Shown here piece by piece: positions 9,899-21,798 of a stretch of 64,000 bases of DNA; within the stretch, counting starts at the first letter, position 1; each line of letters opens with the position of its first letter. The stretch is from Membranipora membranacea (lineage: Eukaryota; Bryozoa; Gymnolaemata; Cheilostomatida; Membraniporidae): NCBI GenBank assembly GCA_914767715.1, contig OU612066.1, forward strand, positions 39,220,283-39,284,282, given 5' to 3'. A model generated the notes under the pieces. The model searched no databases, was not told where the DNA came from, and saw only the letters and a list, made by a program, of their open reading frames with translations. The position numbers were made by a program, and so were the translations under genes.

Positions 9899-12860
9899 TT
9901 AATCAAACTCTTACAGCGAATCGACTGTTTCTATCATATCATAATATTTTAATAATAATTTTTCTCTGACCTGAGGGGTAAATAATACACTTTTTTCAAA
10001 TCTATTTCATGTTTTTTAAATGAATGATATTTTCAATCAAACTTTCATTACTAGAGAGATAATTTCTAAATTATTTAATGACCAGTTTGGTTAGGGCAGT
10101 CATCGGACACCTTATGAGGCAGATCACCATTTTCATCAAAGTTTATCAAAATCTGAACAATATTTTCTGCTGTAAAATATTGCTATTTTTAGCAAATTAA
10201 CCATAATAAAGTCATTAATGAATAAAGCTTGAAGAATGAACAATGCAGGTTCCTTACAAATTAGGAAAAAAGGAAAATAAATTTGAATTGTGTAAATGCA
10301 TTGAAGTTGAAATTAATTAGACTGAGCGGAGTTATAATAATATGATAACAAATATGAATTTAATCAATGAATTCAATCAATGAGGACAAGACAGGGCGAT
10401 GAATCTCCTCTGTATGGGACCATGTTAACTTCAGTTGTATGTGTAGATAATACCATTATATAATAAGTAGCCAACAGAATACATAATAGCACATGGTATA
10501 CTCAATTCACACTGAGGCCATATAATGGTTTTGGGCCAGAAGTGATCAGGCCTACAGGTACCATCCTCACATAAGGGCCCTTTCTGATGGAGCCATTTAT
10601 AATGATTCCCAGCCACCCTCGGCAATGAAATAAAATAAATAACACTTTTGTTGTAAGGAAGATCAGCAAAAGGCAGGCCTTGAACAGTTTTGTTCGTCAA
10701 CAATCGGCCAGCTATTTCTATCTGGATGGCTTGTTTTTACTGTATCTATCAAAGACCACTAGCTATGGTCTTAAATATTGAAAGAAGTATCAAAATACCC
10801 TTGTGATGTATTAATTACGGACTGGTTGTGAAGAAAGTCTGATATGGTATACATATCGATTGTAATGTTCTATCAATAATTAGTTAAATTTCATCAACAT
10901 TATCCAGGCTTGTTTACTGTCCCTAGACTGATAAATCTAAGATCTGTGGTGTGTGAGAAACCCTACTATGACTAATTAGTTAAATTTTATTACGATTTTC
11001 CAGGCATGTTTACTGTCCCTATGTTGATAAATCTAAAATCTGTGGTATGGAACAAACCCTAGTATAAATAAACATTCTTATAGACTTAAATTTCCATTGC
11101 AATATTTTAATTGCAAACAATAACAAACTCTTCTTATCAAGCATCTTTAAAACCCAAATTTCAATACACTGCACTGCATGATTTCACTGCAGTAAATCCA
11201 GAGATAGTCTGATAGTGAAGGACTCAATTCATTTTGTTTTTAACTAAGTTTTCGGCAATTTTTCATCATTACGTCTCCAGCAGCACAACATACAACATGT
11301 GAAATCTGGACACAAAGTATTGTATATCAGAATTATTCTGGTACTTCTCTGACATTATATATTATTCTGAATTATACGAATAATATTTTATATCTCAATA
11401 CTTATACTCAGCTGCCCTAACATAAGCAGCAACCACTAAATAGCCTCTCCTTGGATGGTGTAATCAAGGTAAATTTACATTTTATCATTTTGTCGTAATA
11501 TATTTCACAATCCAGGAATAACCTGTTTTTATTTGTAATTTGCGTAACTAGATTTAGAATAATTTGCACTAATTTTGAGCCATTGTTATCTAATGTTTAG
11601 TCTTACAATTGTTTTACAGCTGTGCTGTTCTCAAGATTAATTTGTTTTACATGACTCATTTTATATCAAAATTCTCAAAACCTTTACAAAAATGCTATAT
11701 GTTAACCTTATTATTTTAGTTTCACGGTGTTATCGTAAATAGTGAGAATCCAATAAAAGATTTTATGCCACATAGCATCAGTAAAAACTAAAGCACTTCG
11801 ATTAATCCGAGCAGAGAGCAGTAGGGCCGTTACATCGATTCTCCAAACACAAAACGTTTTTTCTTTATTTTCACACACTAATTTTTGCTGTAATTTCTTT
11901 GGCACGTTAAGGAAAACCTCTGTTTAGGATACAATTATCAGCCAAAAAAATATTGCATATATATCTCCATAAATTATTTGATTGGCAGTACTTAAAATCT
12001 TTGGAAGGTGTAAATTAGTTATTCATATAATGATATTGTATTTATTAATGTGATATTATTGATTACAACCCATATGGGAGACCATCTACTTAAGTTTTAA
12101 ATTTCTGCAGAACAGTAGAATCATTATAAATGGACCATTTCCTTTAATTATCCACAGGTACCTCCAGCTGAAATAAATTAAAACCTACTGGACACTTCAT
12201 AATCATATAGCGATATGTATGACCAGATAAATTTTAGTTTCTGTTTGACCACCCTCAGTTTCAATAACACATGTAGACTGCCTTTTTAAGTGGAAAGTTT
12301 CACATTCTGCACTTCATAGAATAGTATGTGGGCTGCATCTCATGTATAAAATAATGTTCAAAAATTTGCAGATATGATATTTGCAGAGTCATTGTTTCAG
12401 CTCTTTTGGGATTGGACTCAGTGCAGTTGACTTTTAATGTTGTCCTTAGCAGAATGAAGGGGTAGATTAAAGCTGTAGACAGTATCTCCTCTATCTCCGG
12501 AATTTACAGTATGACTTTTTTAATGAGGTAATAATACCAGCCTGACACTGATGACACGCCAGCAGCTTGAAATGTCATCTCATATGCACAGTCATGTGAA
12601 CACAGCAAATATTGTTATTTTATATTTCATCATCGACAAAGCGTGTGATGAAGTTCTAGAATGAGAAGACACATATCTTTGTAACCTGTTGGTATAACTC
12701 TGAGCAGGATTTATAGATTTGATGGATACTTTCACAGTCAGATAATCAACCCACTGACCTCCACCTACGCCAAGCTCGGCATATTTTCTAATATTTATCT
12801 GGTTCAAAGGAATCTTTAAAAGTCAAAGCGCTCGAGGTTGTTATACTAACCATTTGTAGT
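9899..12860. other. Intergenic, no gene recognised
   Basis: Downstream of the transporter stop the sequence is AT-rich, with possible polyadenylation signals (for example ataataaag near 10203). Apart from the 93-bp duplication at 10880-11064 no structure was seen, and the short ORFs here lack protein character. Confidence 0.5.
10880..11064 (+). repeat. Tandem duplication, unit about 93 bp, two copies
   Basis: Copies at about 10880-10968 and 10973-11064 share attagttaaatttyat, ccaggcwtgtttactgtccc and gataaatctaaratctgtgg, with roughly 15 differences. Confidence 0.8.
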
Positions 12861-12869
12861 ATTAAGTAT

Positions 12870-13725
12870 GCACTCTACAAATGTCATACACATTGACTTT
12901 CAACAAACCAGCTGTCCAAAACCATTACTGTGGCCAAACAAAATGTTTGTGAAAGCTCTCACATACGAAGCTGCTTACATTAACCATGCTGCACACAGGA
13001 AATGCCTACAGAATTCTGCAATACCTAGCCAGCTTTCCTGAAATTTACGCAACAGAATGCTCAGTAATTCCTCAAAAGTCCTGAAAATTAGCTGTTTTTT
13101 GGCATACTGTTGCGTCAAATTCAAGCAAAATGAATATGCAGTGAAAGATTATCTTAGCATTTCTTGTGTGCACCATAGTTAAGGAAAGCGGCTTGGTATG
13201 TGAGAACTTTCAAATAAACTTTGTTTGGCCACAATAATGGTATTTGGACAGCATGTTTGACGTTATGCAAAGGTGACGAAAATATTAGCTGTATTCAATA
13301 GCCCATAATTGTCATTGCAATATGCAAGCTAATTTGTTGATGAAAGTCAATGTGTATGACATTTGTAGATTACTCTAAGAGAAATTGTAATTAATTTTGT
13401 TTCAAGCCTATGGTCTGTACGGAATGATTGATTAAAATTTCACATATCTTTAAAAATTTACAAAAAAATGCATTGTATGACATGACGTAGAAAGTCACTT
13501 TAGACTAGTCATATATCAAACAAACCAAATTTTACGATGAACGCAATCTCTAAATATACATTCCACCTGTTTTGAAATATTTTGCAATTAATTTGACTCC
13601 TCCATCTGCATTGACAAAAACAGCGTTCTGTAGTTTTCGTTCAGGTATTCATTTTCAGTAGCTTGGCAGCTTTCCAGCGCTATATGATATGTTGATATTC
13701 GGATCGGTCTTTGACATTACCTTAA
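12870..13725 (+). mobile_element. TTAA-ended foldback transposon, copy 1 (left end diverged or truncated)
   Basis: The right terminus (ggatcggtctttgacattac followed by cttaa, ending at 13725) matches the right end of the copy at 30179-31798. Inside, 12870-13010 and about 13120-13380 are inverted arms: for example tcatacacattgacttt at the left against aaagtcaatgtgtatgac at the right, and ctcacatacgaagc against a diverged gcttggtatgtgag. The single unit aggaaatgcctacag near 12990 corresponds to the unit amplified about 23-fold in the other copy. There is no transposase, so it is non-autonomous. TTAA ends suggest a piggyBac- or Kolobok-type mobiliser. Confidence 0.65.
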
Positions 13726-13729
13726 GCTG

Positions 13730-14558
13730 CTGGCAAACATGGAATCTGGATAGTTTCTACTTTACTTCAATGCTTCTCCACATGTGGCTCTAACGACCAA
13801 GATGTAATATTACTAAATTGTTTTAACCTCCCATAATTAAAACTGGTCAAAAAGTAACAGAATGTTTTTTGACTTTTAACCCTAAACCGCCTAACAACAA
13901 TCCCAAAATCCACCGTGAATTGCAAAAAATATTCATATCAAATACTTCATTATTGATTTTTTGTCATGTAACTGTTTTTAATGGATGATGAGAGGGTTTG
14001 GAAACAACACCACCCAATGACTGGCAATATATTGTAGCGAAGAATGAAATCATTATTCCGATTGTCATGCTGTGACATTGATTGTGAGCTTGTAAAGATA
14101 GAGCATCCACTTGTAACGGCAGGCTTCAGATTTATTGAGGGTATCTATTTGTAGTCGTAATTCTTGGATCATTGTTTTGAATTCAGCATCATAACAGAGT
14201 GAGGGAAAGTTTGCCATACAATTAAAATCACAAACTCATTTCCATAATTCTTCTTCGCCATTCTACTGTTTAGCTCTATAGCTCTTATTGACACCACTCC
14301 ATTGTGAGCGATAAATATTTGTTAATAAATATCCAGTTAGCTTTCCATCTTGGGATGATAGAAAGTGGAGTGAACCTTGTGGCCACTGATTTTATTTATA
14401 TATATCTTAGTGCCTGCGACCTTTGACAGCTTATTACCAAAATATAATGCTTTCTTGAGAAAACTTTCTTGACGTTATCTACCACTTTTGAATTTCTATA
14501 GCACACCTAAATGGTATTTTTTTATTCTTTTCCCAGTTCATTCAGTGAAGTAAGAGCC
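13730..14558. other. Intergenic, no gene recognised
   Basis: AT-rich non-coding sequence. No ORF of note, repeat or RNA-like structure was identified. Confidence 0.4.
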
Positions 14559-15000
14559 AGACCTAGACAGGACACTATATACAGCTAAATAGTAGGTGAG
14601 GTTATGACATTGGATTATGTAGTAGCAATGATGCTACTATTGATTTACTGTCCATGTAGGTTTTTTGTTGACAACTCGATCAATTTTGATCAGATTTTCA
14701 GTTTGAAAACCGCTTTATATTCAGCAGCATATGATATCATTTTGATAATTTTTTTATCTTACAAAAGATTTTGAATCGAAAATTAATATTTAGCTGTTCG
14801 CTTTAAGCTGCTAAATCTATTTCGAACTAAAATTCTGATCCAAATTCATAGAGTTATCAATAAAAAACCTGGTACATGGACTAAAGGTCAATGAAAACAG
14901 CAAAGCTACAGCAAAATTCAATGTTGTAGCATCGTCCACGATAGAATGCCTCAGTGCCCCATGCGGCGTCCACCCTAGGTTTACCATTAAGTCTATGGTA
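14559..15000 (+). mobile_element. Foldback element, family with ends like accatagacctaatrrtaaacctag
   Basis: The left end (agacctagacaggacactat) and right end (ctaggtttaccattaagtct then atggta) are inverted versions of each other, and inner arms also match (cagcagcatatgatat region against the middle, gtcaacaactcgatcaattttgat against the right half). Diverged partial copies are at about 33684-33960, 40684-40812 and 57686-57995. No coding capacity is seen. Confidence 0.65.
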
Positions 15001-15044
15001 AAAGTTGATTACCACATCTAAGTTTATGCAGGCGTCTGATCAGG

Positions 15045-15290
15045 TCTTTCAACCTGGGATATACAGTCACAGTTTTCCAAGCTGAAATTACTGCAGACTC
15101 AAATGCTCTTACCATTGCTCAACATTTAGAAGGCCTGAATATTGTCAGCTATATCGATAGCCAGGCTGCTATGCATGCATTAAAGTGGCATTCAACCCTA
15201 GGTACCACTCAATATGAATCCACTTGCAGTTTGACTCATCAGATAGGCAACATCTACAACAATCACAATCCAAGGTATAAGCTCTAGTTC
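15045..15290 (+). pseudogene. RNase H domain fragment of a retrotransposon
   Basis: The frame at about 15060-15270 reads TVTVFQAEITADSNALTIAQ followed by a segment with SYIDSQAAMHALKW. This matches the retroelement RNase H pattern: 'VFQAEI.AI..A' with the catalytic Glu, then 'DSQAA..AL' with the catalytic Asp. Upstream and downstream parts of a reverse transcriptase were not found here, so it is an isolated fragment. Confidence 0.55.
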
Positions 15291-15737
15291 TATGCCACAA
15301 GCAAGCCCGAAAAAAATAGTTTTTATACCTTTACTTTTTCCAATAATATATTTATATGAGATTATAAATAACTTGACTGAAACACTATGGTTGAAGAAAG
15401 CTTGCAATGAAATAATCAAAATATTTTACTTTAATATTAATTTTGTCAAAACACCTTCTAGTGATGGCAAAATTGTCAGATTTTGGCGAGATGGGACGAG
15501 ACCGAGACAGCAAGAAAATTCGGGACGAGACCGGGACGAGACAGAGACATATATCGATGCCGATAAAACATTCTTCAGATATCACAATTTAAAAGAATGG
15601 TGGATATTCATTGATTCATTAGTGCAATCAGCTTATTATAGTACATTTGATTCAATTTTTAACTTGTCATCTAGCAATAAGGAACTATGTTGAGACCAAT
15701 TTTCATCAAATTCTGTCAAGTATTTATTGAATTATAG

Positions 15738-16842
15738 CAGGGGCGTAGGGAGTAACCCCTACCCCCGGCCTATCGGGGGTTGAATTTACAACTCAAGATT
15801 TTCGGGGGTTGAATAGATCTGGAGTTGGGAGAGAAAATCTGGGGTAGAAAAGTATAGCAGGCTAAAACTCACTTACTATTGCATTAAAGTGGGGTTGGGG
15901 AGCCCCAACAATCCCCAACGACATTGGGGTAAGAGTTTTTTGGTGTTGGTGTTGTTCTCCTTTTCCAAAGATTTTAGACCAAAAATCTTCTATTTGGAGC
16001 ATGCTTCCTGAAATTATTACCTCCCACCCACAAAATTGATCTGTTGTGTGTTCCTCTGGATTTTGGCCAGGTCAGTCAAAGGTCATAGCTTGAAATTCAC
16101 ATGTTTACAGGTTTTTGATGGAGAGATTGCACATTTGACTCTATTCTATGGAAATAATCCATTATTCTTGCTAAAGCAAATTTCAAGCTCAGTGGTTTTC
16201 CCATGAGTGTCCATGCTTTTCCCATTTTTTCAATAGAATAACAACAATCTCTTCTGAATTTCAATTCTCCATGACTGAGAGGTAAGTCAATTCTAATATA
16301 TTCCACAGTGGATGTGTTCCTGACCAATAGATTAAGATTGTTTGGTGGGTAGATAGAGGAAACTGTTTCTCTCTCAGTCTCATTCCTCAGTCTTACTCAC
16401 TTCACCCACCCCACCCAAACTGTGCCCTATTCAATTCAGGTCAATAACCTGGACCCACTCATTCACCACCATCATGATCATACTTGTGTTCTAACTGGTT
16501 GTCTCTGTGAGCGATAAAACTCCCATGAGTTATTGGAAATTTGCAGACACACTATTATGCCTAGCAGGTGTTTGTATGAAGGAATGAAGAAGAGAAATTA
16601 CATACATATTACTGCTGAGAGGGAGTACTTGTCACTACACATTACTAGTTGGCCCTTGACTGCCTCGAGGGCACGGTCTCCTTATCATACTGGTTTGTGG
16701 GGGTCTGTGGGATAGGGAAGGAGAGGAGACATCTCTTCTTTTTTCAAAAAGTTGGAATTGAACCCCAGATTTTTACTTGCCAACCCCGGACCCTAATTTT
16801 TTTTGCGATATGGGTTTGAATAAAATACTCAATACGCCCCTG
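15738..16842. mobile_element. Non-autonomous hAT-type element, 1105 bp, with 8-bp target duplication
   Basis: The termini are caggggcgta at 15738 and its inverse tacgcccctg ending at 16842. The element is flanked on both sides by the identical 8-bp sequence aattatag (15730-15737 and 16843-16850). An 8-bp duplication with a CAGGGGC-type end is the signature of hAT transposons. The inside has short purine and pyrimidine blocks and no transposase. The perfect flanks imply a fairly recent insertion. Confidence 0.88.
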
Positions 16843-16950
16843 AATTATAGATGTCTAAAGAAAGCTTCATGTAGTGCTGTGAGCCGTTTAATAATTGCAG
16901 CAAAAACATGACCAATAACTAAACTGAATTTCTCATGACGTCATATAAAA

Positions 16951-17014
16951 TCCGTGGCGTAGTGGGTAAGAGCGTGGACTTCACTGGGTCACTGGTTCCA
17001 GTCTGGGTGAAGGC
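16951..17014 (+). mobile_element. tRNA-derived SINE head
   Basis: tggcgtagtggg fits the RNA polymerase III A box and ggttccagtctg is close to a B box, at the right spacing. Anticodon and acceptor stems do not form a good cloverleaf, so a SINE is more likely than a functional tRNA. A tail probably continues toward 17160. Confidence 0.6.
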
Positions 17015-17159
17015 AATATTTTGACCAGCTACTACCATATGCAATGCTAGTAGTCCCGACCTGTATTAAGAGTTGTCTGTCTCGACGGGACGAGATATTG
17101 TCCTGAGGAGACAAGTCCCGCAAGACCGGAGTTGTCCCGTCTCATTGCCATCACTACAC

Positions 17160-18726
17160 CTTACTGACAATATGCACTGAGGGCTCGATGAGATTGACTG
17201 ATATGCTCACCAGCGCACAGGGGTGGCTTCATGCTACTGAGGCCGGCCATGAGGAATTTGTACTAGAGGATGCCTCGAAACAGCCCTTGACTCACAGTTT
17301 CTAGCTGACAACCTGTGTGGTGTGCAGTGGTATGCGCACCACTGTATGTTGTATCCTCCTAACATACAAACTTAAAAGGGGTAAATCATTATGCATCAAA
17401 TATCAAAATATAAATTTTGTGGTTCTTTGCTACTTTAAATCACACATGCAAACTTCAAAAATAGTATCTGAGAGACGCAAAAAAACTAAAAAATAATGCT
17501 AAGGGTGCCAAATCACATTTGTATTTTGTAATTTAACAAGCTGACTTAGTAGTGAATGCTGGTCCAGCTCAAGAACTCCGTACAACTCGATCATTCATAA
17601 AATAAGGAATCAGAAGATGGGTGATTCCAAACATGGTTATCATACAAAATCATTCATTATTAAACTGAATCTTAGATTTAAAATTTGGCTTCTTTCTGAT
17701 TTTGATAGTTAGATATCAGTAACCTCATATCACATGTGACTGGTCACGTGCAGCACAGTCAAGAAAAGACAGAGCGCTTCGCTTTGTAACCTCATGCTAG
17801 TTCTACGACCGAGCAAAGGGGGCAGCTAAGCCAACGTGTATCACATTTCAGATCTGCTCTGATTCATCCCTATTTTTGGGCGTTTTGAACACTGATGAAA
17901 GATATGTTTTATGAGGTCTGAACCCAGGTTGATTAGAGTTATCCCAAAGATAACACAAGTAAAAGCTGGTTGGAAAATGAAAAAAATTAACTCCACATGA
18001 TCATGACAGCTCCAGTGCTTCGATCATTTTCGGTCGACTCAGGGAGGGCAAAACCCACCCAGAGCTATGAATACAAGCAGTTTTCTACCCTTGCCTTTTT
18101 CTACAGGTACCCTGGATATCTATGATATGATCATGTGGTCTGCAGGCGAGCGATATCACAATGACCTTGTCAAGCGTGATGATAATTATGTTTACTGCTA
18201 GCTTTTAGCTGTCAATCACCTGCACATAATAAAGAGGGGTCAGAATAACATTACACATTGTTATAAGTAGTGATAGCCTTATCAGTAAAATTCATCGAAT
18301 AATCAAACTAGTATTTACTGACTGCACGCTGGTAATTATACCTCACTCAGCAGTCATAATATCACATTGGTTGGGACAGAAGGGTATTGCACTAAATCTG
18401 AGCAAAGTTTTAACAGGTATGTGGAAACAACTTGATACCCTGTAAAACCCTGACTTTAGAGTTAGAATTGCTGGAATTATGGCTTGGGTGGTCAATTGTG
18501 GCTCCCCATGTTGAATAGACATGCACAAAGAGACAGCACAGAAAAAATGCAAGAAAGAGAGCTAAACTTCATTCCCATCATCCTCTGAGAACAATAGATT
18601 CGATGTGGCTGCACAGCTTAGTGCATTCTCCACCCTACAGTCAGTTAAACTGTGCGATAGTAACTTTATGAAAACACTGGCAAAGTTTTCCAAACCCAAT
18701 GATGACCATTCAGACTTGTTTTCAGC
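17160..18726. other. Region upstream of regucalcin, no gene recognised
   Basis: Mixed non-coding sequence that leads into the regucalcin start. A promoter must lie somewhere near 18.5-18.7 kb, but no TATA box or other element could be pinned down. Confidence 0.4.
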
Positions 18727-21597
18727 ATGGCCGCCCCGAACGCTAAGGTAGAGGTGGTTATTGAGCACGCTGCTGCCTCTATCGGAGAAGGTCCTCACTG
18801 GGATGAGAAAGATAACAAACTGCTATATGTGGATATTCTGGATAACAAAGTACATAGATTGGATGTGGAGACTAAAGCTCAGGAGACCGTGGTGTTAGGT
18901 GAGTGTTAGGTGTGTGTTAGGTGTGTGTTAGGTGAGTGTTAGGTGTGTGTTAGGTGAGTGGTAGGTGAGTGGTAGGTGAGTGTTAGGTGAGTGTTAGGTG
19001 AGTGTTAGGTGAGTGTTAGGTGAGTGTTAGGTGAGTGTTAGGTGAGTGTTAGGTGAGTGTTAGGTGAGTGTTAGGTGTGTGTTAGGTGAGTGTTAGGTGT
19101 GTGTTAGGTGTGTGTTAGGTGAGTGTTAGGTGTGTGTTAGGTGAGTGTTAGGTGAGTGTTAGGTGAGTGTTAGGTGAGTGTTAGGTGAGTGTTAGGTGAG
19201 TGTTAGGTGAGTGTTAGGTGAGTGTTAGGTGAGTGTTAGGTGAGTGTTAGGTGAGTGTTAGGTGAGTGTTAGGTGTGTGTTAGGTGAGTGTTAGGTGTGT
19301 GTTAGGTGAGTGGTAGGTGTGTGTTAGGTGTGTGTTAGGTGAGTGTTAGGTGTGTGTTAGGTGTGTGTTAGGTGAGTGTTAGGTGAGTGTTAGGTGAGTG
19401 TTAGGTGTGTGTTAGGTGAGTGTTAGGTGTGTGTTAGGTGAGTGTTAGGTGTGTGTTTGTTGAGCCAGGGAGAATGGTTGAGTGTTAGATGAGTGTTAGC
19501 TGAGTGTTAGGTGAGTGTTAGGTGTGTGTTAGGTGAGTGTTAGGTGTGTGTTTGTTGAGCCAGGGAGAATGGTTGAGTGTTAGATGAGTGTTAGCTGAGT
19601 GTTTGTTGGGCTTTGGGTGAGCATTAGTTGAGTGTTTAGGTGTGTGTTGGGTGAGCGTTTGGTGTGCGTAAAGTGTGTGTTAAGTTCAGTTAGATGAGTG
19701 TTTGGTGAGCGTTTGATGAGCGTTTGGTGAGCGTAACGTGAGCGTAAGGTGAGCGTAAGGTGAGCGTTTGGTGAGCACGTATCAGTCTTTGTGGTTGGAA
19801 ATTGCACTGATACATGATTTGTATATTTACATGAGCACCTCCCTCACATTTATAACCTTATATAAAATCCTCAGTTCTCAGAACAATGGAGAAAGTATAT
19901 ATCTATGCAGTCATATAAGATAATCACGTACAAAAAGTATGTATGAAAGTGTAACCACTGGGATACACGACCACTGGACAGGCACAAACAACAGACGCCT
20001 AAGTCAATAAGTTACACTTATATACTTATGATGAGATCCGTAGTTGGAGCTTTAATCTGCGCTGTTTATTATAGATGGTTACGCTTCCCTGATCGTACCG
20101 AGCAGTAAAGGTGGATACATTGTGTCCTCACTGAGAAAGTTGTGTCACCTTGACTGGGACACACAGACAGTGACAGATTTACACGAGGTACCAGTTGTCG
20201 GAACTGAAGACAGGTTCAATGATGGGAAGTGTGACCCTATGGGACGACTCTGGGCTGGTCAGTGTTACAATGTTACAAACAGGAAGTACACCTGTCCACA
20301 GCAGATGTTCTTTTCAAATTTATCATATATTGATACTTGAGCCAGTTGAAAACATATTTGAAGTTTGACCTCGATTTCAATGTAGTGGCAACACTCTTAG
20401 TCTGTTATGACACTAACTTGTGCCAGAGAGATTTACTAAGAGCCTCTTTTGTATAATTTGTGGTTTACATTATTACGTTTCCAGGTACAATGGGTTATGA
20501 GAGCACACCTGGGCAGCCTGAGATTGGTAAGGGTAGTCTCTTCCTTCTCAATAAGGGACAACTCTCTACTAAAGTCAGCCCTGTCAGCATATCAAACGGC
20601 CTCGCCTGGTCACATGACAAGACTATTATGTACTATATAGACAGTATACCGAGAGTGGTCTACGCCTACGACTATGATAACGCCACCGGTGATATAAGTA
20701 CGTGTGACTTATGTATATTATTGCCTTATGCTTTATGGGCAGATTGGTTTGTTATCACTGATTGGTTGTTACTTTGTATATAGGTCAGAGTTCAAACACC
20801 ACTAATGTATACAGGTTAGCCTTGTCACACAGCTTCCTTTTTGTAGCCTAGGTTAGGTCCAAGTCTGTTATCTATAGATCTAAGATTCGGCTCGTCCTCA
20901 TTGGTCGATCTACAGATCTAAGATTCGGCTAGTCCTCATTGGTTGATCTAGAAGGTAACAGTTTATCTTTACTTACCTGATATCCGAGTTTTATCGTGTG
21001 ACATTCTACTCTCTACTCTCTACTCTCTTCTACTCTCTCTCTGTAAATCTCGGGGACATCTACTCCCTCGTTATTCTACTCCCTCGTTATTGTCGATGAC
21101 GATGTGTTTCTTTCTCACAGCTAATCAGCGAGTAGCTGTGGACTTTAACAGATGGAGTATTGCTGAGGTCGGACTCCCAGATGGAATGACGATAGATAAG
21201 GACGGTAAACTCTGGGTGGCTGGATATCTCAGCTCTAAAGTCATGCAGTTTGATCCCACAAATGGTTAGTAATAAATCGTCAATACTGCGCATCAAAATA
21301 AAAAAAGGCTGGTCATATGAGTGATGACAGATGAGATATAATGAGAGACTGATGATATCATACTTTACAAACTTTTTTTTTACAGGTGCCCTTTTGAGAA
21401 GTATTACAGTACCAGGTATTCGTACCACCTCCTGCTGCTTCGGAGGTAAGGATTACTCTGAGCTCTATGTCACATCAGCTCGTCAAGGATGGACTGAGGA
21501 GGAGTTCAGGACTAAAGATCCCCAGGCAGGCTCGCTATTAAGAATTACTGGTCTGGGTGCTAAGGGTGGTCCCGCTAATATCTACTGTGCTGAGTAA
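18727..21597 (+). CDS. RGN: Regucalcin/SMP30 (gluconolactonase-like), complete, 5 exons
   Basis: A metal-dependent lactonase of the SMP-30/gluconolactonase family, a six-bladed beta-propeller acting in the cytosol. Exons: 18727-18898, 20075-20257, 20485-20697, 21121-21264 and 21386-21597 (TAA). All four introns are phase 1 with GT-AG ends, and the joined frame gives 307 residues (human protein 299). Expected metal ligands are all present: Glu21 (SIGEGPHW), Asn156 (SISNGLAW) and Asp210 (GLPDGMTID). The substrate-site pair Arg104 and Asn106 sits in EDRFNDGK, followed by GRLWAGTM. C-terminal SARQGW and GLGAKGGP fit the last blade. Nothing is missing, so the gene looks functional. Its first intron holds an 11-bp minisatellite derived from the exon 1 donor. 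A possible polyadenylation signal is at 22012-22017. Confidence 0.95.
18893..19480 (+). repeat. 11-bp minisatellite built from the regucalcin exon 1 donor (about 50 units)
   Basis: Exon 1 ends gtgttag and the intron starts gtgagt. The array repeats exactly this joint as gtgagtgttag, with a gtgtgtgttag variant, from the splice site onward. Each main-type unit therefore holds ttag/gtgagt, a good 5' splice-site sequence. A larger unit containing tgttgagccagggagaatgg appears twice (near 19457 and 19551), and degenerate units continue to about 19775. The unit is not a multiple of three, so use of internal donors would usually shift the frame. Confidence 0.92.
19481..19775 (+). repeat. Degenerate tail of the 11-bp array
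   Basis: A higher-order repeat of about 94 bp (two copies) is followed by diverged units such as gtgagcgtttg and gtgagcgtaag. This is the pattern of an array decaying away from its growing, splice-site end. Confidence 0.8.
20873..20950 (+). repeat. 38-bp tandem duplication in regucalcin intron 3
   Basis: gatctaagattcggctmgtc followed by ctcattggtygatcta occurs twice. It is followed at 21004-21090 by short tactctc runs and a duplicated ctactccctcgttatt motif before the acceptor. Confidence 0.8.
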
Positions 21598-21727
21598 ATC
21601 ATGCTCTGGACATTAATCTATGGATGATTTTCCTGCCTTCACTAGACTCTGATTAATTGTCTGCTCTTCAGACTGCTATTCATGGAGTGACTGAGTTGAG
21701 CAAGCTTACCTCCAGTGTAAATATGAG

Positions 21728-21798
21728 TGCTTGTAGAGCTTGTAGAGCTTGTAGAGCTTGTAGAGCTTGTAGAGCTTGTAGAGCTTGTAGAGCTTGTA
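21728..21798 (+). repeat. 10-bp tandem repeat (about 7 units) downstream of regucalcin
   Basis: The unit gcttgtagag is repeated about seven times without change, 130 bp after the regucalcin stop and probably inside the 3' UTR. Confidence 0.9.

Noticed and set aside
16951-17014. Functional tRNA gene
   Set aside because: Promoter boxes are present but the acceptor and anticodon stems do not form properly; the body extends as in a SINE.
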